Below the pieces are notes generated by a model that was given only the letters and a program-made list of their open reading frames with translations, was not told where the DNA came from and searched no databases. 14,337 nt of DNA from an uncultured Clostridia bacterium (GTDB lineage Bacteria > Bacillota > Clostridia > Oscillospirales > Ruminococcaceae): NCBI GenBank assembly GCA_947631585.1, contig CANRLY010000027.1:1-14337 (forward strand), in the 5' to 3' direction. Both the position numbers and the translations under genes were made by a program. Positions 13,633 through 14,337 of the stretch are shown here, in pieces (the stretch's first letter is position 1; each line of letters opens with the position of its first letter).

Positions 13633-13655
13633 TAAAAAGCAAGGGCTTTTCTTAA
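13627..13655 (-). promoter_or_regulatory. Promoter of the padR operon
   Basis: On the - strand, TTAAGA (13655-13650), 17 bp and TATACT (13632-13627) form one candidate. A second is TTGCTT (13642-13637), 18 bp and TATAGT (13618-13613). Either would be covered by the inverted repeat at 13610-13632. Which one is used cannot be told from sequence. Confidence 0.55.
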
Positions 13656-13706
13656 CTTTTAACAAAACGTTTACAATTGAATATCCGCAGACTACCCTTT
13701 GGCAGC

Positions 13707-13734
13707 AAAAAAGCCACCGCACAGCGATGGCTTT
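13707..13734 (-). terminator. Terminator of the amino acid ABC transporter operon
   Basis: On the - strand, arms at 13734-13724 and 13720-13710 form an 11-pair stem with one G-T pair and a 3-nt loop. The T-run that completes the stem continues to six T ending at 13707. It lies about 22 nt after the ATPase stop and upstream of the padR promoter, so it separates the two units. Confidence 0.85.
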
Positions 13735-13755
13735 GTATTACCTGTAAAACAGTCG

Positions 13756-14337
13756 TCAGGTGTGTTCCAGCTTTTTAAGGAAGTTCCTTGTTCTTTCGTT
13801 AGACGGGTCGTCGATAACGTCCTCCGGTCTGCCTTGCTCGACTACAAGTCCGCCGTCCATAAAGACCACCTTGTCGGAAACGCTTCTTGCAAAGTCTATC
13901 TCGTGAGTGACTATTACCATCGTCATCTTCTCAGCGGCAAGCTCTTTGAGAACTTTAAGTATCTCTGCGGTAAGCTCCGGGTCAAGGGCGGAGGTAGGCT
14001 CGTCAAAGAATATCATCTTCGGCTTCATGGCTAAAGCCCTTGCTATCGCAACACGCTGCTGCTGACCGCCCGACAGCTGGTAAGGGTACTGGTCTCCCTT
14101 GTCGGAAAGCCCCATCTTGTCCAGCAGAGCCTGAGCGTCTTTCATTACCTCGTCCTTGTTAAACTTGCGCACATGGAGCGGAGCGTCGGTGATGTTTTTC
14201 AGAACTGTATAGTGAGGGAACAGATTGAAGTTCTGGAACACCAGCCCAAAATAGCTCTTTATTTCTTTAAGCTCGTTTTTCGGAGCGTAGACCACCTTGT
14301 TATCCTGTTCAGAAACAGCGTTCTTTCCGCAGTAAGT
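13756..14337 (-). CDS. Polar amino acid ABC transporter ATP-binding protein (GlnQ-like), partial at window edge
   Basis: The frame is open to the window edge (first visible residues TYCGKN), so about 193 C-terminal residues are present and the Walker A region is outside. It shows the Q-loop in GLVFQNFNLFPHYTVLKNI, the signature LSGGQQQRVAIARALAM, Walker B in MIFFDEPTSALDPEL and the switch His in VIVTHEIDFA. The late MDGGLVVEQGRPEDV block and the FLKKL ending are typical of the glutamine/polar amino acid (PAAT/HAAT) importers. The protein would drive uptake of an amino acid together with a permease and a binding protein encoded upstream, beyond 14337. Substrate cannot be assigned from the ATPase. 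The GTG at 14295 is internal. A terminator follows the stop. Confidence 0.95.
   Translation of the reverse strand, partial: TYCGKNAVSEQDNKVVYAPKNELKEIKSYFGLVFQNFNLFPHYTVLKNITDAPLHVRKFNKDEVMKDAQALLDKMGLSDKGDQYPYQLSGGQQQRVAIARALAMKPKMIFFDEPTSALDPELTAEILKVLKELAAEKMTMVIVTHEIDFARSVSDKVVFMDGGLVVEQGRPEDVIDDPSNERTRNFLKKLEHT

Noticed and set aside
14293..14295. GTG start for the ABC ATPase
   Set aside because: The frame stays open to the window edge and the Walker A region must lie upstream, so the gene is cut by the window rather than starting here.

Overview
The window looks like a chromosomal segment of a Gram-positive gut or rumen clostridium, most likely Ruminococcus or a close relative in Oscillospirales. 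This rests on protein character (a fused TrpG-TrpD, a CotH-type protein with a chitobiase-like domain, a DUF3737 beta-helix protein, a PadR/DUF1700/DUF4097 cassette), consistent AGGAGG-type ribosome binding sites, TTGNNN-17-TATAAT promoters and moderate GC. The genus is an inference from memory of these families, not a search result.

Left part (1-5623, + strand): the distal part of a tryptophan operon in the order trpE (5' end outside the window), trpGD fusion, trpC, trpF, trpB, trpA. Gaps are short or are stop-start overlaps, and the operon ends at a strong hairpin plus T-tract. Together the genes take chorismate to tryptophan. TrpA carries Glu where the well-studied enzymes have the catalytic Asp60.

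Middle part (5624-10619, - strand): a GGDEF-EAL protein with a degenerate GGDEF site and an intact EAL site. Its near-consensus promoter is bracketed by two identical 11-bp palindromes 42 bp apart. Upstream of it, and read in the same direction, is an apparent two-gene unit: a MalY/PatB-type PLP lyase followed by an exported CotH-kinase-family protein. The CotH gene is split by a frameshift near 8893-8906, apparently with loss of the last strand of its chitobiase-like domain.

Right part (10620-14337): a divergent promoter pair drives the MalY-like gene leftward and a DUF3737 beta-helix gene rightward. The DUF3737 gene ends inside a 133-bp element (11570-11702) in which almost every base is paired. 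A 13-pair outer stem encloses three adjacent hairpins of 15, 25 and 8 bp, giving a cloverleaf or four-way junction. The element also holds one terminator for each of the two convergent transcripts. Facing it on the - strand is a padR, DUF1700 (HAAS), DUF4097 operon with a PadR-type inverted repeat over its promoter. The window ends in the 3' part of a polar-amino-acid ABC transporter ATPase gene with its own terminator.

No tRNA, rRNA, CRISPR array, transposase or phage gene was seen, and no gene-free stretch exceeds about 165 bp. The most unusual things are the cloverleaf element, the bracketed EAL promoter and the broken CotH gene.
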